From an uncultured Elusimicrobiales bacterium (GTDB lineage Bacteria; Elusimicrobiota; Elusimicrobia; Elusimicrobiales; Elusimicrobiaceae), in the NCBI GenBank assembly GCA_934667625.1, contig CAKUMH010000005.1:1-64000 (forward strand): a stretch of DNA of 64,000 nucleotides, in the 5' to 3' direction. Numbering within the stretch: the stretch's first letter is position 1; the number at the start of each line of letters is the position of its first letter. A program made the position numbers and the translations under genes. A model generated the notes under the pieces. The model was not told where the DNA came from. It was given only the letters and a program-made list of their open reading frames with translations, and did not search any database. This document shows positions 23,697-33,220 of the stretch, one piece after another.

Positions 23697-24814
23697 AACG
23701 ACTTTTATGTATAGTTACGAATATGAATACAGGCGGGGCGGAAACTTTCTTGATGAAAATATACCGCCAGTTGGATCGTACGAAATATCAAATGGATTTT
23801 TGTATTTGTAATCAGAATCATAATTTTTATGAAGATGAGATTCGCCAGTTAGGCGGTGTCATCTATCATTTGCCACAGAAAACAAAACATCCGTTCAAAT
23901 ATCTGCAACAATTTTGGAAATTGTTACGTTTGCATCCTTACACATATGTCTTGCGGTTGGGAAGTACGATTTTTGAAATACCTGACTTGTATTTGGCATG
24001 GATAAGCGGGGCTAAAGTACGTGTTTTTCGGTCTTGTAATGCTAGTGCAAATTATCCTTCTTACATGTTGTTTTTACACAAGCTGTTACGTCGGGTGCTT
24101 ATGGCTGTGGTAAATATCAAGATTGCCCCGTCGGATTTAGCGGCCCAATTTACTTTTGGAATGTTAAACAATGTTTGTATTTTACCGAACGGGTTAAATG
24201 CCGACTTTTTTAAATTTTCCGCAGAAAATCGTAAAAAAATTCGCCAAGAACTAAACGTACAAGATAAGTTTGTTGTGGGACATGTTGGGAGATTTAATTT
24301 TCAAAAGAATCATAAATTTTTATTACAAATTTTTGCTGAAATTAAAAAGTTACGTCCAGATGCTGTTTTGTGGCTGGTTGGTAAAGGAGAACTGGAAAAT
24401 CAGATCAAAGACCAAGTAATTCAATTACATCTACAAGATAATGTCCAATTTTTGGGAATACGTACCGACATTCCAACCTTGCTGAGTGGTATGGACTTGC
24501 TTATTTTCCCCTCTCTTTTTGAAGGAATGCCTAATACTGTTATTGAAGCTCAAACTAACGGCTTGCCCTGTTTAATTTCTGATACGATTACCACGCAAGT
24601 ACACCAAACCGAGCTTGTACACTTTATGAGTCTAAAAAAAATTCCGGTCCAATGGGCGAAAAAGGCATTAGAAATAGTCGAGACGCAAGTCCAGGGAAAC
24701 CGTCAACAATTCGCGCAACAAATGAGTCAAGCAGGCTATAACATTGAACAAATAATCATCCAATTCGTGCAATTGGTATTTGGAGAGGAAAATTATGTTA
24801 GTCTATATAGCTAA
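23693..24814 (+). CDS. Family 4 glycosyltransferase
   Basis: A 373-residue GT4: N-terminal CIVTNMNTGGAETFLMKIYR is the typical opening; VVGHVGRFNFQKNHKFLLQIF, LWLVGKGELENQI and PSLFEGMPNTVIEAQTNGLP form the donor-binding C-terminal half. The start at 23693 (not an in-frame ATG inside the previous gene) is supported by the ATGA overlap and by the family N-terminus. AT-rich compared with the housekeeping genes. Confidence 0.9.
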   Translation: MKRLLCIVTNMNTGGAETFLMKIYRQLDRTKYQMDFCICNQNHNFYEDEIRQLGGVIYHLPQKTKHPFKYLQQFWKLLRLHPYTYVLRLGSTIFEIPDLYLAWISGAKVRVFRSCNASANYPSYMLFLHKLLRRVLMAVVNIKIAPSDLAAQFTFGMLNNVCILPNGLNADFFKFSAENRKKIRQELNVQDKFVVGHVGRFNFQKNHKFLLQIFAEIKKLRPDAVLWLVGKGELENQIKDQVIQLHLQDNVQFLGIRTDIPTLLSGMDLLIFPSLFEGMPNTVIEAQTNGLPCLISDTITTQVHQTELVHFMSLKKIPVQWAKKALEIVETQVQGNRQQFAQQMSQAGYNIEQIIIQFVQLVFGEENYVSLYS

Positions 24815-25880
24815 TTTCTTTTCTATATATGTATATAATTGGATGATAAAAAACAAGGGAATTTTTGTTGGGTTGGTCTCGCTACAATTGTTTTTGATCT
24901 TGGCTTTACGTGCCAATGATTTAGGCCCCGATTTAATAGCATATCAAGAAATGTATTATTATATCGGTTCTTTATCTTGGGATAATATGTGGTCCCGATT
25001 GCACCTCATTTCCACGGCAGATTTGGCTATCGGGATGGGAATTGAAAGCGGGTATGTGATATTTAATTGGATTGTTTGTTATCTTGGGTTTTCTTATCAT
25101 GGTTTTTTAGTTATTAGTGCGCTATTAACCATTGTTCCAGTAGGAATATTCATATATCGTTATTCACTAAATCCTGCTTTGAGTTTTCTCATTTATATTA
25201 GTACTAACTTATATTTCTATAACTTTGGTATTTTGCGTCAATCCCTTGCTGTTAGCATTTTAATATGTGCAGTTCCTTTCTTGTTGAAAAAACGTTTGAT
25301 CCCTAGTGTGTGTTTCATTTTGCTGGCCTTTACATTCCATCGGGTAGCAGTTCTGTGGATTCCTTTGTCCTTAGTAATTTATTATCCATTAAATGGAAAA
25401 ATGTTTTCATTACTTTGTGTAACAGCTCTTGGTATTTTGGGAGTATTTGCCGTATCTGGAACTAGCTTTTTATCCCCACTACTCACTTTATTAGGAAAAT
25501 CACATTATATGACTAATGAATTTGCAGCTAATAATATGATTATTTTACTGTTTTTGCTTGCCGGATTCTTATGTGTTTTATGTGATATTTCTAATTTAAC
25601 CAAAAACCTTCTATATAATCTATTGATATGGGGACTGTTAGTTTGCTTATATTTTGAAGCAATTTGTACATTCACACCTCTTGCGCGTGCACTACCGCTA
25701 GTACTTATTTTCATTCCCATTCTTTTGCCAAACATGTTATACCATTTTCGTTACCGTATAAGTCAAAGGGGATCTTATCTATTGCGTTTTATCATCACCA
25801 ATGGGCTTATCGGATTTTTATTTATTTACATGATTCTACAATTACGGGGAAGTATTATTAACCCCTATCGTTTTTATTAG
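24795..25880 (+). CDS. EpsG-like polysaccharide polymerase (Wzy)
   Basis: A 361-residue membrane protein with about ten hydrophobic segments and few conserved motifs. It fits EpsG/Wzy polymerases: RANDLGPDLIAYQEMYYYIG near the start, FYNFGILRQSLAVSIL in the middle and LAFTFHRVAVLW shortly after are hallmark segments of EpsG. It would polymerise flipped repeat units in the periplasm. ATG 24795 has a TTGGAGAGG site and lies within the end of the preceding gene. Confidence 0.8.
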   Translation: MLVYIANFFSIYVYNWMIKNKGIFVGLVSLQLFLILALRANDLGPDLIAYQEMYYYIGSLSWDNMWSRLHLISTADLAIGMGIESGYVIFNWIVCYLGFSYHGFLVISALLTIVPVGIFIYRYSLNPALSFLIYISTNLYFYNFGILRQSLAVSILICAVPFLLKKRLIPSVCFILLAFTFHRVAVLWIPLSLVIYYPLNGKMFSLLCVTALGILGVFAVSGTSFLSPLLTLLGKSHYMTNEFAANNMIILLFLLAGFLCVLCDISNLTKNLLYNLLIWGLLVCLYFEAICTFTPLARALPLVLIFIPILLPNMLYHFRYRISQRGSYLLRFIITNGLIGFLFIYMILQLRGSIINPYRFY

Positions 25881-25891
25881 AGGGTTTTTAA

Positions 25892-25996
25892 ATGCAAAAT
25901 CTGGTGCAATTCATTCATGGTTTAAATATGGGGGGCAGTATCATATTATTCCAAAGATACCTATTTTTACATCATGATATTTTTTATTCAAATTAG
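25892..25996 (+). pseudogene. N-terminal fragment of a GT4 glycosyltransferase
   Basis: A 34-residue reading frame with an upstream GAGGG site opens MQNLVQFIHGLNMGG, the standard start of family 4 glycosyltransferases, then runs out of similarity and stops. It is the stump of a gene otherwise deleted between the polymerase and the flippase. 25997-26043 holds nothing else. Confidence 0.65.
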
Positions 25997-26043
25997 AATT
26001 AACAAACGTTATTTAGCACAAAAAAAACGTTCAATATAAAGAT

Positions 26044-27573
26044 ATGCGCGTTCTAACTCGTTCAAAAAAATTATTTTTTAATACACTTGCGGCTTTGATA
26101 GACCAAGTGGTAATAATCATTTGCGGGTTTATTTTGCCTCGTATGTTCTTAACCTCTTATGGTTCAGCAATAAATGGTCTGCAAGCATCTATTACGCAAT
26201 TTTTAGGGATTATTGTATTATGTGAAATGGGTGTTGGGGCGGTTGTTCAAACAGCACTATACAAACCATTGGCCCAAAAGAATGAACTTGAAATTAGTCA
26301 AATTATTTGTTCTGCAGAACGTTTTTTTCACAAGTTGGGTTTTTTTCTTGCCCTCTATGTGTTCGTATTAATGTGTGGTTATCCTTTGCTTATTAAAAAT
26401 GAGTTTGGTTACATTTATACTGCTAGTTTAATTTTAATTATATCACTCAGTTCTTTTGCTCATTATTTCCTGGGGATTACATATCGCTTATTATTACATG
26501 CAGACCAATTGGGCTTTGTTCCGACGGCATTACATAGCGTTTGCTTGTTAGTTAACACTGCTTTGTGCGTGGTTTTGATGAAGTTTGGAGCAGGAATTCA
26601 TCTCGTTAAATTTGTTTCTGCTATTTTGTTTATTCTGCAGCCGATTTTGCTGATTTGGTATGTACGTAAGCATTATCGGATTAATCATCACATTAAATTG
26701 ATGACAGAGCCTATCAAACAAAAATGGAATGGTTTGGCACAACATATAGCCAGTGTGGTACTAAACGGCACCGATATGCTGGTGCTAACAATTTTTTCCA
26801 CACTGGATAATGTATCTGTATATAGTATTTATAACTTAGTTGTAAATGGAATGCAAAAATTGATGATATCACTTACTACTGGAATGCAGGCCACTTTGGG
26901 AAATATGCTTGCTAATGAAGAATGGCAAAGGATGGCTATAGTTTTTACTCATTTTGAATGGTTGGTGCACACAGGAGTGACCTTGATATTTGGTATTACT
27001 GGAATATTGATAGTTCCGTTTGTAGTCGTATACACCCAAGGTGTTACAGACGCTGATTATATTGTTCCCGTATTTTCTGCTTTTCTGGTTTTAGCCCAGG
27101 CATTATTCTGTTTGCGTATTCCTTATTCTACGCTTGTTTTGGCCGCCGGACATTTCAAGGAAACGCAAAATAGTGCCATTTTGGAAACAGTTATAAATGT
27201 TGTGTTATCCATAGTATTGGTTCGTTATCTTAGTTTAGTGGGTGTGGTAATAGGTACATTAGCGGCAGTTTTGTATCGCACGTTATATTTCGTGTGGTAT
27301 TTATCAAGGCATATTTTGAAGCGCCATATGATATCTTTTATTAAATGTTTTTTTGTGGATATAATTGTACTGTTTTTTATGTGGTTATGTACTAGCGCGT
27401 TTTCGCTACAACAGATAGGTTACTTATCGTGGATATTCTTGGCTTGTAAGGTTTCTGTTGTTAGCATTTTGATCAGTATAACCATAAATCAAGTAATGTT
27501 TCCCCAGGAGATGAAATTAGTGTGGCAACAAGTCAAGTGCGGGAAATTAATTGAAGGCAGATGTAAGAAATAG
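26044..27573 (+). CDS. Wzx-type polysaccharide flippase
   Basis: A 509-residue polytopic protein with 12-14 predicted membrane segments, of the PST/Wzx family in the MOP superfamily. Early features are FNTLAALIDQVVIIICGFILP and YGSAINGLQASITQFLG; the middle has LNGTDMLVLTIFSTLDNVSVYSIYNLV, typical of the family. It translocates undecaprenyl-linked repeat units to the periplasmic face for the EpsG-like polymerase. The ATG lacks a clear ribosome site (TATAAAGAT precedes it). Confidence 0.88.
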   Translation: MRVLTRSKKLFFNTLAALIDQVVIIICGFILPRMFLTSYGSAINGLQASITQFLGIIVLCEMGVGAVVQTALYKPLAQKNELEISQIICSAERFFHKLGFFLALYVFVLMCGYPLLIKNEFGYIYTASLILIISLSSFAHYFLGITYRLLLHADQLGFVPTALHSVCLLVNTALCVVLMKFGAGIHLVKFVSAILFILQPILLIWYVRKHYRINHHIKLMTEPIKQKWNGLAQHIASVVLNGTDMLVLTIFSTLDNVSVYSIYNLVVNGMQKLMISLTTGMQATLGNMLANEEWQRMAIVFTHFEWLVHTGVTLIFGITGILIVPFVVVYTQGVTDADYIVPVFSAFLVLAQALFCLRIPYSTLVLAAGHFKETQNSAILETVINVVLSIVLVRYLSLVGVVIGTLAAVLYRTLYFVWYLSRHILKRHMISFIKCFFVDIIVLFFMWLCTSAFSLQQIGYLSWIFLACKVSVVSILISITINQVMFPQEMKLVWQQVKCGKLIEGRCKK

Positions 27574-27582
27574 GGAATACGC

Positions 27583-28503
27583 ATGTTAACACGAATCAAG
27601 AAATATTTTGTGGAAAATAAATGGATTTGTCTGTACAGACGCAAACACGCAGAAGATTCGTTGGGAGCTGCCTCTTCCGGCCGTTTCTGGAAGCGCGTGC
27701 GGTGTGAATCTCGCTATTGGTGTGCTGATCCGTTTATTGTAGAAGAGCATGGAAAATACTATGTGTTTTGTGAAATGATGGATTTGAAAACTTCGCACGG
27801 AGTGTTGGGACTAGCGGAGATAAGTCCCAGCGGGGATAGTTATGCCAGGCCTATTGCTGATTTAGGGTGTCATGTGTCGTACCCAAATGTATTTAAGGCG
27901 AATGATACTTGGTATATGATACCAGAAACTAGCGGACGAAAAACCATAGAATTATATCAAGCAATTGACTTTCCTACCCGATGGAAAAAGCAAGCCATAT
28001 TGGCTCAAAATCTCCATGCAGTAGATACTACTGCTTTTGAACAAGATGGCAAGTGGTATGTATTTATTTATGAGCCAAAGGGGGCTAATAATGCACTTAG
28101 TATAGCAGAATTGGATTTAGGGGCTAAACGATTAGGGCCAATCAAAAAAGTTCAGCAATATACTTGCCGTATTGGGCGTCCTGCGGGGAATGTTTTTTTG
28201 CATAACGGGAACAGTATTCGTCCTACGCAGTTTGGGGTTAGTACATATGGTGGAAAAATTGTTTTTAAGAAATTTTTATTTAACTCGGTATCTTGGAAAT
28301 ACGAAGAGAACGATATAAAAGAAGTGACGCCATCTATAGTTCAAGGGCTTTCTCGTTTGCCTGTTGCCGAGGGATGTCATACGTATAATTGCGTAGGGAA
28401 CATAGAGGTTATAGATATTAAATACAGCCATTTTTCCCTGTTTCGGCCACTACGAATTTTAATGAAATATTTACACCTGAGAGGGTATCATTTTTATGAA
28501 TAA
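27583..28503 (+). CDS. GINT1_N-like beta-propeller glycan protein
   Basis: A 306-residue protein resembling the N-terminal domain of glucosamine inositolphosphorylceramide transferase-like bacterial proteins, a five-bladed propeller related to GH43/GH32 folds. Key stretches are WCADPFIVEEHGKYYVFCE, VSYPNVFKANDTWYMIPET and AVDTTAFEQDGKWYVF. In bacteria such proteins occur in polysaccharide clusters, sometimes fused to formyltransferases; the reaction is not established. An 8-bp overlap links it to the next gene. Confidence 0.65.
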   Translation: MLTRIKKYFVENKWICLYRRKHAEDSLGAASSGRFWKRVRCESRYWCADPFIVEEHGKYYVFCEMMDLKTSHGVLGLAEISPSGDSYARPIADLGCHVSYPNVFKANDTWYMIPETSGRKTIELYQAIDFPTRWKKQAILAQNLHAVDTTAFEQDGKWYVFIYEPKGANNALSIAELDLGAKRLGPIKKVQQYTCRIGRPAGNVFLHNGNSIRPTQFGVSTYGGKIVFKKFLFNSVSWKYEENDIKEVTPSIVQGLSRLPVAEGCHTYNCVGNIEVIDIKYSHFSLFRPLRILMKYLHLRGYHFYE

Positions 28504-29611
28504 AAATAAACCTGTTATTTTGTTTTTATGCGGATACCAAGCTGTTTATGGTGGTAATTTTATCCCGTCATTAATGGCATTAGAAGAAGGATTTCAACAA
28601 CAGGGCGGACAGTGTGTTTATGTTTTTCCGGCGGAAGCCATGCAACGTGTTTGGTTTGCCCAATTGCAACAAATGGGTAAAACAGTTGATGTATTTCCTT
28701 TTAATGCATCTCGGCTTACGCAAATAAAACACCTCACTGATTTAGTTCAAAAATATCATATAACTATTATTCACTCTCATTTTGCCCCTATAATACCGCT
28801 TGAGATTTTTGCGTTTTTGAATAAAAATGTCAAGGTGTTTATTCATCTGCATTCCGATTTTTCATCAGGGAAACAAAGCTTGAAAATAAAACTGAAAAAC
28901 TTGTTGATTTACAAAATTTTATCTGCTCGTGTGCGGTTTATCAGCGTATCAAAAGCATTTGTAAATTATAATCCGGCTAAAATTTATTGGATACCTAATG
29001 CGTTGGCGATAAAACGTATGCCTTGCGAACATATTTTGGGAGAGCAAATACGTAAGAAGTATGGAGTAGATAAGAGGGATATTCTTTGTGAGATTTTTGG
29101 CTGGTCTCCAAAAGTAAAAGGAGTGGATATTGCGGTTGAGGCCATCAAGCAACTACATACACAAAATCCATCTTATAAATTAGCCATCATATGTGGTCGG
29201 GAAATGACAGTAGAAAAAATGCCCATATGGGTAGCATCGCATACGTCTTGTAGCGGAAGAGAAAAATTTTTACTTTACTTGCCGCCAACGGAGAATGTTT
29301 TTGGGTACCACGAAGCCGCTGATATGTTGCTTTCGTCCAGTCGTTCGGAAGGATTTCCCTATTCTATTTTGGAAATGCTTAGTTTGGGCAAGCCCTGTGT
29401 GATAAGTGATATTGCGGGAGTAAATTGGGCTAAAAAATATCCGCTTTCTTATGTGTTTGCTAGCGAAAATATCTCCGCTTGCAAAAAAGCTATTGTTGAA
29501 GCGACCAGTGAAAAAGAACAAGTATTTCTTAGTAAAACGGCTGAACAAATTCGGACAGATTATAATATCCATACTTGGGTAAATCGTGTATTAAATACAT
29601 ATGAAAATTAA
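28496..29611 (+). CDS. Family 4 glycosyltransferase
   Basis: A 371-residue GT-B enzyme. N-terminal VILFLCGYQAVYGGNFIPSL, then HSHFAPIIPLE and FIHLHSDFSSGKQ in the acceptor half; FGWSPKVKGVDIAVEA, LPPTENVFGYHEAADMLLSSSRSEGFPYSILEMLSLGKP form the donor half with the E-x7-E motif. It overlaps the preceding gene by 8 bp and the next gene by 11 bp, showing tight coupling in this AT-rich part of the locus. Confidence 0.87.
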   Translation: MNKNKPVILFLCGYQAVYGGNFIPSLMALEEGFQQQGGQCVYVFPAEAMQRVWFAQLQQMGKTVDVFPFNASRLTQIKHLTDLVQKYHITIIHSHFAPIIPLEIFAFLNKNVKVFIHLHSDFSSGKQSLKIKLKNLLIYKILSARVRFISVSKAFVNYNPAKIYWIPNALAIKRMPCEHILGEQIRKKYGVDKRDILCEIFGWSPKVKGVDIAVEAIKQLHTQNPSYKLAIICGREMTVEKMPIWVASHTSCSGREKFLLYLPPTENVFGYHEAADMLLSSSRSEGFPYSILEMLSLGKPCVISDIAGVNWAKKYPLSYVFASENISACKKAIVEATSEKEQVFLSKTAEQIRTDYNIHTWVNRVLNTYEN

Positions 29612-30653
29612 TACGAATTCTTTTGTGGTTTATTCTTCTATAACTTGTATTAAGCGTTTATGGCAAACGCTTTATGATCAGAATACAAGGTTTTCGTTTT
29701 ACCAATCCTACGTATGGAATGAATGTTTGGAAAAACAACAAAGAAAACAATTTGTACGAAGTGAAAAATTGGAATATTGGGTATTTAAGGAGCGGGTTAT
29801 TTTCCCGTTGCTCTTTGACAATGAACTTTGCCAAATACATTTGTTAGGTTATGCAGATTCTAGCGATTATTTGTCTCCAATTTTTTCCAACGAAGATAGA
29901 GAATTAGTAGAAGAAGCCATATTGTCTTTACATCAGCAATTGTCTGCCTATCAATTAGTTTTCTCCAAAATTTCTGAAAAAAGTCCCTTCTGTGCTATAT
30001 TAGAAAAACTACACAGAAAATTATATTTCGAAAAAACTTCATCTGTTTGTATGTGTGTTGATACACAAACTCATACCCCTACTTTTTATGATTCTCTTTC
30101 TAAAAGTGCCCGTAATACTTACCGAACGGCCTGCAACCGTATCAAAAAACAGGGATGGAAGTGTGAAGTATCGGTTTCTTTTACGTGTTTGTCTGCGAGA
30201 AAGGCTACGCAATTGTATAAGTTATATCGTTTGCGTAGGCAAGATTGTGACTCGCGTGCCCAGTGGTATAAAAAACTTCTTTTTTTTATTAAACGAATAC
30301 TTGAGATAAGTGGATTATATCGTTCCCACGACCCTCTTACCTCGTATAGTCAGCTTTGTCCGGTGTTTTTAGCGCAAGTACACATTAACGGCGAACTTGC
30401 TGGGTTTTGTGAAGGAGCATTATCAAACGATGGGCAGACTTTATGTATTTCTCGTGTAGCGACGAATAAAACCTATTATCATTACAGCCCTGGACAAATT
30501 CTATTCATCCGAGTCATTGATGAGATAAAACATCTCGTCAGTTATTTTGATTTAACTCGTGGAAATGAAGATTATAAAATTAAATTGGGTGCTAAACCGC
30601 ATTGTAATTATTGTTTTTTAATACATGCACAAGAGGAAGGAAAACATTTATGA
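29601..30653 (+). CDS. CelD/FemAB-type GNAT acetyltransferase
   Basis: A 350-residue protein of the CelD/BcsL GNAT_6 group. The N-terminal half has YQSYVWNECLEKQQ and LGYADSSDYLSPIF; the C-terminal GNAT core runs through ARNTYRTACNRIKKQGW, INGELAGFCEGALSNDG and ends with YFDLTRGNEDYKIKLGAK, the strongest family signature. Such enzymes acylate or add amino acids to polysaccharide residues. Its stop overlaps the next start (ATGA). Confidence 0.8.
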   Translation: MKINTNSFVVYSSITCIKRLWQTLYDQNTRFSFYQSYVWNECLEKQQRKQFVRSEKLEYWVFKERVIFPLLFDNELCQIHLLGYADSSDYLSPIFSNEDRELVEEAILSLHQQLSAYQLVFSKISEKSPFCAILEKLHRKLYFEKTSSVCMCVDTQTHTPTFYDSLSKSARNTYRTACNRIKKQGWKCEVSVSFTCLSARKATQLYKLYRLRRQDCDSRAQWYKKLLFFIKRILEISGLYRSHDPLTSYSQLCPVFLAQVHINGELAGFCEGALSNDGQTLCISRVATNKTYYHYSPGQILFIRVIDEIKHLVSYFDLTRGNEDYKIKLGAKPHCNYCFLIHAQEEGKHL

Positions 30654-31207
30654 ATCAATTGCTCAATAAATTAATGAATAAACTAGAGGGATTACGATGG
30701 CGGTTCGGTTCTAGTGAAACGCGCGTAAAAATCTTGCGCAAAAGAGGCGTTCGTATATCGGGTGAAGGAGGGGACATTGCGCCCGATGTATCTTTTGGCA
30801 GCGAGCCGTATTTGATAAGTTTAGGAGCGAATGTAAGAATTTCTTGGGGAGTTAATTTTGTAACGCATGATGGGGGCGTTTGGGTAGTCAGGCATTACCA
30901 ACCTGCCTATTACAATGTAGATGTTATGGCTCCTATTGTCGTAGGAAATAATGTTCATATCGGTACGAATTGTATTATCATGCCGGGGGTACACATTGGG
31001 GATAATGTAATTATTGGTTGCGGGGCTGTCGTAACGAGGGATATTCCTTCTAATAGCGTAGCGGCTGGGGTTCCGTGTAAAGTTATCCGCAGTATAGATG
31101 AATATATACTAAAACATAAAAAAGATTTTTTAGCGATTGAAAAATTAAATGCGGCTCAAAAGAAAGAATTTCTTCTTAAAAAATTTCACTTAGAAGATAA
31201 AAAATGA
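30650..31207 (+). CDS. Hexapeptide-repeat O-acetyltransferase
   Basis: A 185-residue left-handed beta-helix acyltransferase of the WbbJ/maltose acetyltransferase type. The catalytic His is in NFVTHDGGVW; the helix core reads PIVVGNNVHIGTNCIIMPGV and GDNVIIGCGAVVTRDI; the trimer loop is NSVAAGVPCKVI. The ATGA overlap with the previous gene fixes the start at 30650, and the next gene overlaps its stop in the same way. Confidence 0.87.
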   Translation: MNQLLNKLMNKLEGLRWRFGSSETRVKILRKRGVRISGEGGDIAPDVSFGSEPYLISLGANVRISWGVNFVTHDGGVWVVRHYQPAYYNVDVMAPIVVGNNVHIGTNCIIMPGVHIGDNVIIGCGAVVTRDIPSNSVAAGVPCKVIRSIDEYILKHKKDFLAIEKLNAAQKKEFLLKKFHLEDKK

Positions 31208-32097
31208 AGGATATCCTGGGTAAAAATCAAAAAATAGCAGATATAGAGGCCTTGCGCGGAATAGGGCTGCTCTTGGTGGTGTCGTATCCTTTTTTTGAGA
31301 GATTTTTACAATTATTTATTCCCGGGCATGAGCCGTCTCATTTCTTGGGTATGGATCAATGGGGTTTAGCCGGAGTAGCAATCTTTTTGTTAATTAGCGG
31401 TTATTTTTTGGTGCCCGCTTATTCTATAGATAGCATGCCCTATCTGAAGAAAAGAATTGGTCGGCTGTTCCCCTTGTATTTCATATCTATTTGTATTATT
31501 TTTTTAGTTACCCATATCTGGCCTTTTCCCCGAACGGTTACTTTTACGCAATTTATGTTAAATATTCCGTTGCTTAACGGGTTTATCGGTATGCCGTATG
31601 TGGACGAGGCGCATTGGTATTTGACCGCGCTTGTCTCGGGGATTTTAGTATTTTCATGTATCATTCAACTGCCTGGTAAGTATAGACATGTAGCTTATTG
31701 GGGGTGGTTAGCTATATTGCTGGGGTTGCATTACTTAAATCCTTCGTTAAATTATCTCCATTTATTAAAAAATGGTTTATATGGTTTGATCGGTGGCAAT
31801 TCGGCACCCGTGTTGATTATCGGGGTTTCTCTAGCGGATATACACGGGCAGAGCAGGGACATTTTGGGATATATTACTTTGCCGGTAGCTTTGGGAACAA
31901 AATTTGTGTTAGAAACGTTTTCGCCGACTCAATTGATGGTTATAAGCGGGGCTGTTGTGTTGCTGGTTGTATCTTTGCATCACCTGTGTATTATTTTTAG
32001 AATGAAGTGGCTGATTGGGTTGGGGACTACTTCTTATCTCGTCTATTTAATACATCAAAATATCTGGTTTAGGAACACTACTTTTTTATACAGATAA
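31204..32097 (+). CDS. Acyltransferase family 3 membrane protein
   Basis: A 297-residue polytopic protein of the OafA/acyltransferase-3 family. It has IADIEALRGIGLLLVVSYPFF with the conserved R-G pair, GLAGVAIFLLISGYFL, LKKRIGRLFPLYF and a final GTTSYLVYLIHQNIW. Typical members run 330-380 residues and continue after the YLIHQN helix, so the last helices appear missing. It would O-acylate the glycan using acyl-CoA at the membrane. C-terminal truncation may impair it. Confidence 0.75.
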   Translation: MKDILGKNQKIADIEALRGIGLLLVVSYPFFERFLQLFIPGHEPSHFLGMDQWGLAGVAIFLLISGYFLVPAYSIDSMPYLKKRIGRLFPLYFISICIIFLVTHIWPFPRTVTFTQFMLNIPLLNGFIGMPYVDEAHWYLTALVSGILVFSCIIQLPGKYRHVAYWGWLAILLGLHYLNPSLNYLHLLKNGLYGLIGGNSAPVLIIGVSLADIHGQSRDILGYITLPVALGTKFVLETFSPTQLMVISGAVVLLVVSLHHLCIIFRMKWLIGLGTTSYLVYLIHQNIWFRNTTFLYR

Positions 32098-32139
32098 AAA
32101 ATTAAAGAATTTGCATTTCATACTTTGGGGTAATCACAA

Positions 32140-33219
32140 ATGACGAAAACAATAATAAATTTGCAACATAAAACCATTTTTATTACAGGCGTGGCCGGTT
32201 TTATCGGGGCGGCTCTCGTTAAACGTGTATGTGCTGAAAATCCTTCCGCGCAGGTTATCGGCCTAGATAGCGTCAACGATTATTATGACGTCTCGCTCAA
32301 AGAATATCGCCTTGCCCAACTATCTAAACTGTCCAACTTTACGTTTATCAAAGGTAATTTGGCGGATAAAAACCTCATTACAGAGATTTTTGCCAAATAT
32401 CAGCCGCAAATCGTAGTTAATTTGGCGGCTCAGGCGGGGGTGCGCTACTCTATTACCAACCCGGATGCTTACATAGAAGCCAACCTTATCGGCTTTTATA
32501 ACATTTTGGAAGCGTGCCGCCATTCGTACGATAACGGTAAACCGGGTGTGGAACATTTGGTGTATGCGTCTAGTTCTTCCGTCTATGGCTCTAATAAAAA
32601 AGTGCCGTATGCGGTGGAAGACAAAGTAGATAACCCGGTCTCTCTCTATGCCGCTACCAAAAAGTCCAACGAACTTTTGGCCCACGCGTATGCCAAACTA
32701 TACAACATCCCCTGTACGGGATTGCGCTTTTTCACCGTATATGGTCCGGCAGGCCGGCCGGATATGGCCTATTTCGGGTTTACCAATAAACTTGTTAAAG
32801 GGGAAAAGATTAAAATCTATAACTTTGGCAACTGCAAACGAGATTTTACCTGCATAGATGATATTGTTGAAGGCGTTTACCGCGTGATGCAAGGCGCACC
32901 CAAGCGCCAAAACGGGGAAGACGGTCTGCCTATACCGCCGTATGCGTTATATAACATTGGCAATAATTCGCCGGAAAACCTATTAGATTTCGTGCAAATA
33001 CTGCAAGAGGAACTTATCCAAGCAGGTATTTTGCCGAAAGATTACGATTTTGAGGCACATAAAGAATTGGTACCTATGCAAGCCGGGGATGTGCCGATAA
33101 CGTATGCAGATACCACCGCCTTAGAGCGCGATTTTGGGTTTAAGCCCAAGACCTCTTTGCGCGAGGGCCTGCGCAAATTTGCCGTTTGGTACAAAGATTT
33201 TTATGGTAAGGAGAAATAA
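32140..33219 (+). CDS. UDP-glucuronate 4-epimerase-type enzyme
   Basis: A 359-residue extended SDR most like UDP-glucuronate epimerases (LspL/Cap1J group). ITGVAGFIGAALVKR is the Gly motif; GLDSVNDYYDVSLKEYRL and LAAQAGVRYSITNPDAYI are group hallmarks; YASSSSVYGSN and YAATKKSNELL hold the catalytic Ser and YxxxK. It converts UDP-GlcA into UDP-GalA, fitting the UDP-glucose dehydrogenase encoded 1 bp downstream. Confidence 0.9.
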   Translation: MTKTIINLQHKTIFITGVAGFIGAALVKRVCAENPSAQVIGLDSVNDYYDVSLKEYRLAQLSKLSNFTFIKGNLADKNLITEIFAKYQPQIVVNLAAQAGVRYSITNPDAYIEANLIGFYNILEACRHSYDNGKPGVEHLVYASSSSVYGSNKKVPYAVEDKVDNPVSLYAATKKSNELLAHAYAKLYNIPCTGLRFFTVYGPAGRPDMAYFGFTNKLVKGEKIKIYNFGNCKRDFTCIDDIVEGVYRVMQGAPKRQNGEDGLPIPPYALYNIGNNSPENLLDFVQILQEELIQAGILPKDYDFEAHKELVPMQAGDVPITYADTTALERDFGFKPKTSLREGLRKFAVWYKDFYGKEK

Positions 33220-33220
33220 A

